Shown one piece after another: positions 5,685-8,291 of a stretch of 8,291 nucleotides of DNA. The stretch covers positions 1-8,291 of the forward strand of contig JAEYRR010000244.1 of the NCBI GenBank assembly GCA_023435505.1, written 5' to 3'. This stretch comes from Bacillota bacterium. Lineage in GTDB: Bacteria; Bacillota; Clostridia; Lachnospirales; Lachnospiraceae. Both the position numbers and the translations under genes were made by a program. Numbering within the stretch: position 1 is the stretch's first letter; each line of letters begins with the position of its first letter. The notes below the pieces were generated by a model. The model made no database searches. It was not told the origin of the DNA and was given only the letters and a program-made list of their open reading frames with translations.

Positions 5685-6548
5685 ATGGCCACATTAGGAA
5701 ATCCAAAGAATACAATAGAAATTTTAAATAAATATGGTTTTAATTTTCAAAAACGATTTGGACAGAACTTCTTAATTGATACACATGTGTTGGAGAAGAT
5801 TATTCGGTCTGCTAATGTAACTAAAGACGATTTAGTATTAGAAATTGGGCCGGGAATCGGTACAATGACACAATATCTTTGCGAACATGCCAGACAAGTA
5901 ATTGCCGTAGAAATAGATAAGAATCTGATTCCTATTTTAGAAGATACCTTGTCTGAATATGATAATGTAACAATTATAAATGAGGACATATTAAAAGTTG
6001 ATATTAAAGGATTGGCAGAGAAGTATAACAATGGTAGACCGATTAAGGTGGTAGCTAATCTGCCTTATTATATTACCACTCCAATTATTATGGGTCTCTT
6101 GGAAAATGAGGTACCCATAGATAACATTACGGTTATGGTGCAAAAGGAAGTAGCAGACAGGATGCAGACAGGACCAGGGTCCAAGGACTATGGGGCACTT
6201 TCTTTGGCAGTACAGTACTATGCAGATCCCTATATCGTAGCCAATGTACCACCAAATTGCTTTATGCCAAGGCCCAATGTAGGATCTGCAGTAATTAGGC
6301 TTACCCTTCATGAGAAGAAACCCGTGGAAGTGGCAGATAAGAAGCTTATGTTTGCCATTATAAGAGCGTCCTTTAACCAGAGAAGAAAGACTTTGCAGAA
6401 TGGATTAAACAACTCGCCAGAACTATCCTTTACTAAGGAGGAGGTTGTTGCAGCCCTAGAAGCCATAGGAAAACCAGCGGCTGTTAGAGGAGAGGCTCTG
6501 AGCTTAAAGGAATTTGCAGATTTGACCAATGCATTGACAACAAAATAA
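5685..6548 (+). CDS. rsmA: 16S rRNA (adenine(1518)-N(6)/adenine(1519)-N(6))-dimethyltransferase
   Basis: With this start the protein is 287 residues, normal for RsmA/KsgA. It uses S-adenosylmethionine to dimethylate two adjacent adenosines in helix 45 of 16S rRNA late in 30S assembly. Visible motifs are FGQNFLID (25-32), the SAM-binding EIGPGIGTMT (53-62), acidic EIDKNL (76-81), NEDIL (99-103), the catalytic NLPYYITTPI (125-134), VQKEVADRM (152-160), PRPNVGSAV (195-203), and RASFNQRRKTLQNGL (227-241). The C-terminal region has the usual helical rRNA-binding part. Loss of this activity gives kasugamycin resistance in bacteria where it has been studied. It follows tatD by 28 bp, so co-transcription is likely, and a terminator lies just after it. 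The gene rnmV, often placed between tatD and rsmA, is absent here. Confidence 0.97.
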   Translation: MATLGNPKNTIEILNKYGFNFQKRFGQNFLIDTHVLEKIIRSANVTKDDLVLEIGPGIGTMTQYLCEHARQVIAVEIDKNLIPILEDTLSEYDNVTIINEDILKVDIKGLAEKYNNGRPIKVVANLPYYITTPIIMGLLENEVPIDNITVMVQKEVADRMQTGPGSKDYGALSLAVQYYADPYIVANVPPNCFMPRPNVGSAVIRLTLHEKKPVEVADKKLMFAIIRASFNQRRKTLQNGLNNSPELSFTKEEVVAALEAIGKPAAVRGEALSLKEFADLTNALTTK

Positions 6549-6562
6549 AAGTACGTATGAAG

Positions 6563-6640
6563 CTGCTGTACCGGCAGATGTTTGATATAGGTTTTTAAAA
6601 AGGCCTGTGTCATTCTAAATAAGCCGTGCAGCAGTTTTTT
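6563..6640 (+). terminator. Rho-independent terminator after rsmA with an unusually long loop
   Basis: CTGCTGTACCGGC (6563-6575) pairs with GCCGTGCAGCAG (6623-6634) in 12 pairs, including one G-U and one bulged C. It is followed at once by six T (6635-6640), then ATTT. The loop is 47 nt, far longer than the common 3-10, and contains the A/T dyad TTTTTAAAAA. The position, right after the rsmA stop, supports termination of the tatD-rsmA transcript. Confidence 0.7.
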
Positions 6641-6709
6641 ATTTAAAGAAAATTATTAGTCATATTTCCTTTTAACCAGTCATATACTTGGTATAAAGGA
6701 GTGAGGTCT

Positions 6710-8291
6710 TTGGCGGATTATAAGAGGATTGTTTCCTACATATATCAGTATAATTATCAAGTTAAGGGCAATAATATTGGCTTTACCAGGTTAGAAACCC
6801 GGAATGGTCAGTGTAAGATTATTGTCCATGTTCGCGTTCCAAACCTTCAGAATACCACTGTCAAAGTATATACCTATTGCTGGTATGATGGTACCATCCA
6901 TGGCATAGCCCTAGGGGATATGAATATTGTCGGTGGGGTTGGGGAATTTAAGATTCTTACACAAGCAGATGATTTGTGCCATACCCAGTATCGTTTATCT
7001 GATATGGGGGGCATTCTTGTATATATATCAGATACCATGTTTTTGGGAACAGAATGGGATGATCGTCCAATACAATTTGAAGTTATGACCGTTGATACAG
7101 AGAAACCGGTAGATTATAATCAGCGTAAAAATCTAAAAGGCGAAGCCCTTGTGGAAGCTGCCAAGGAGACAGCTATTGCTGCAGAGATCACGGCTGGAGT
7201 ATTGGAAGTTCTCGAGGAACAGGTAGAGGATGAGATAGTGGATGAGAAAGAGCAGGAAGTAGTAGAGCAAACAGTAGTGGAAACAGTAGATGATACAGTG
7301 GAAGAAACTGTTAAAGAAGACGGTCCACTTAGTATAAAGAGAATGGAACAGTTGGATCAAAGGGCTCAGGAATTGTTCGGGAATGTGCTTAGTAGCAGTT
7401 CTCGTACCATACAGGAAGAAGAGGATATGAGCATACAGGAGGAGAGCTTGAACACCTCTTTAAAAGTAGATCCTAAGACTGCCATTGAGTATTTTACCGT
7501 CTTTAAGAGCTGTGAATCCAAGGAGGAGTACCAAGAGGTACAGCAGGAGATTGAGAATCTTCATGAAAGGATTGCACAGTTAGAGCGGATTTGCTTGGAG
7601 TGGAAGATTAAAGAGGAGAGAATTAAGGATCAGAGACGAGCAAGAATAGAGGCAGAGAAGGAGAAACAGCAGATTGAGGAAGAGTTAAGGCGTACATTCC
7701 ATATAGAGGGAGTCAATAGGATATATCAGGAGGAGGATTCAGAGCTTCCGGAAGAGCTTAAGGTAGCAGGAAATGATATACAGTCAGTCAGAGTGCTGGC
7801 TGAGGATGACGAAGAGTTTAAACAGAGTCAGATGAATGACTGGGAGTCTAATGAAGATGATATGGAAGAAGACAGAGCTCTTCATCCTGTTGTACAGAGA
7901 ATTCTAGCAAAGTATCCTACCATTGAGCCTTTTTTAGACGTGGACCAAGGAAATTGTGTACGAATTGAACCACAGGACATAGGGATTTTCCCAATGGAGA
8001 ACTGGATTCTTGCCAATAATAGTTTCTTACTCCATGGCTACTATAGCTACAGACATCTAATCTTCTTCTGTAAGACAGTATATAACAGACCTGTATACTT
8101 ACTTGGAGTACCTGGAGTGAATCAAAGCCGGGAGAGGTTTATGGCAAACATGTTTGGGTTCTCGATGTTTCAGCCTTTAACTAAAGTGCAAGGAGAAGAT
8201 ATGCAGGCTGCTAACCGCAGTATGACAGGCAATCCTGCTTACGATGAGTTGCAAGGCGGAGAGTTTGGTTATTGGTGTATGGAGATTATAT
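6710..8291 (+). CDS. Hypothetical acidic coiled-coil protein, DUF6128-like, 3' end cut by window
   Basis: The frame is open for 527 codons to the window edge. The start is probably TTG 6710, 8 nt after AAAGGAG (6695-6701); an in-frame GTG at 6701 sits on that site. Four parts can be seen. An N-terminal beta-rich domain (about 1-135) begins MADYKRIVSYIYQY and includes GIALGDMNIVGG and GTEWDDRPI. An acidic low-complexity stretch (164-204) ends in four TVxE tetrapeptides. A charged coiled coil (about 269-328) reads QQEIENLHERIAQLERICLE. A C-terminal domain (390 on) includes HGYYSYRHLIF and YLLGVPGVNQ. There is no signal peptide or membrane segment, so it should be cytoplasmic. From memory, this layout resembles Lachnospiraceae proteins carrying DUF6128; that link is not checked. 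Function is unknown; a scaffold or regulatory role would be a guess. Confidence 0.85.
   Translation, partial: MADYKRIVSYIYQYNYQVKGNNIGFTRLETRNGQCKIIVHVRVPNLQNTTVKVYTYCWYDGTIHGIALGDMNIVGGVGEFKILTQADDLCHTQYRLSDMGGILVYISDTMFLGTEWDDRPIQFEVMTVDTEKPVDYNQRKNLKGEALVEAAKETAIAAEITAGVLEVLEEQVEDEIVDEKEQEVVEQTVVETVDDTVEETVKEDGPLSIKRMEQLDQRAQELFGNVLSSSSRTIQEEEDMSIQEESLNTSLKVDPKTAIEYFTVFKSCESKEEYQEVQQEIENLHERIAQLERICLEWKIKEERIKDQRRARIEAEKEKQQIEEELRRTFHIEGVNRIYQEEDSELPEELKVAGNDIQSVRVLAEDDEEFKQSQMNDWESNEDDMEEDRALHPVVQRILAKYPTIEPFLDVDQGNCVRIEPQDIGIFPMENWILANNSFLLHGYYSYRHLIFFCKTVYNRPVYLLGVPGVNQSRERFMANMFGFSMFQPLTKVQGEDMQAANRSMTGNPAYDELQGGEFGYWCMEII
7271..7318 (+). repeat. Four 12-bp tandem repeats encoding TVxE tetrapeptides
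   Basis: The units ACAGTAGTGGAA, ACAGTAGATGAT, ACAGTGGAAGAA and ACTGTTAAAGAA follow without gaps and encode TVVE-TVDD-TVEE-TVKE (residues 188-203). They sit in the acidic linker of the coiled-coil protein. The unit is a multiple of three, so copy changes would keep the frame. Confidence 0.65.

Noticed and set aside
5747..6613. Minus-strand open frames opposite rsmA
   Set aside because: They lie opposite a clear conserved gene, lack ribosome binding sites, and their translations look like no protein family.
6683..6688. TATACT as the -10 of the coiled-coil gene
   Set aside because: No -35 at 16-18 bp and no TGn extension; the start would fall on the ribosome binding site.
7133..7360. Minus-strand 75-codon frame opposite the coiled-coil gene
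   Set aside because: Its Phe/Leu/Tyr-rich translation is the mirror of the acidic Glu/Val-rich linker, not a real membrane protein.

Overview
The window looks like chromosomal DNA of a low-GC Firmicute, most likely a Lachnospiraceae/Clostridia member. The support is AT-rich intergenic DNA, strong GGAGG-type ribosome binding sites, adjacent tatD and rsmA housekeeping genes, and a long acidic coiled-coil protein of a type I associate with Lachnospiraceae. No species is claimed. No rRNA, tRNA, CRISPR array, insertion sequence or phage gene was seen.

Left part (1-3166, minus strand): a probable three-gene operon transcribed leftward. It runs from a LacI-type regulator (3166-2240), through a Gfo/Idh/MocA oxidoreductase (2212-1100), to a second, different Gfo/Idh/MocA oxidoreductase that leaves the window (1024-<1). 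Regulator plus two NAD-type sugar oxidoreductases suggests use of a sugar, sugar acid or cyclitol; the substrate cannot be read from the sequence. The regulator is odd: its ligand-binding domain is intact, but its DNA-binding headpiece lacks about 20 residues and has a proline in the recognition helix. Two LacI/CcpA-like palindromes lie exactly on the stop codons of the two upstream genes.

Middle (3167-3528): a divergent, very AT-rich control region with a good sigma-A promoter for the minus operon, inverted repeats, and seven copies of ATGAAA. A second, complete LacI-type regulator (3529-4527, plus) faces right. The spacer after it (4528-4867) is not empty. It holds an extended -10 promoter, a perfect 13-bp inverted repeat that competes with a 9-bp hairpin, and a well-supported but unrecognised 35-codon gene (4626-4733).

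Right part (4868-8291, plus): housekeeping genes tatD (metal-dependent DNase/hydrolase) and rsmA/ksgA (16S rRNA dimethyladenosine methyltransferase) sit 28 bp apart as an operon. rnmV, which often lies between them in Firmicutes, is absent. A terminator follows. The last gene, cut by the window edge (6710->8291), encodes a cytoplasmic acidic coiled-coil protein of unknown function, probably of the DUF6128-like group.

The most unusual items are the damaged regulator headpiece, the operator-like sites on stop codons, and the small gene with its possible RNA switch. No clearly new multi-gene system is visible.
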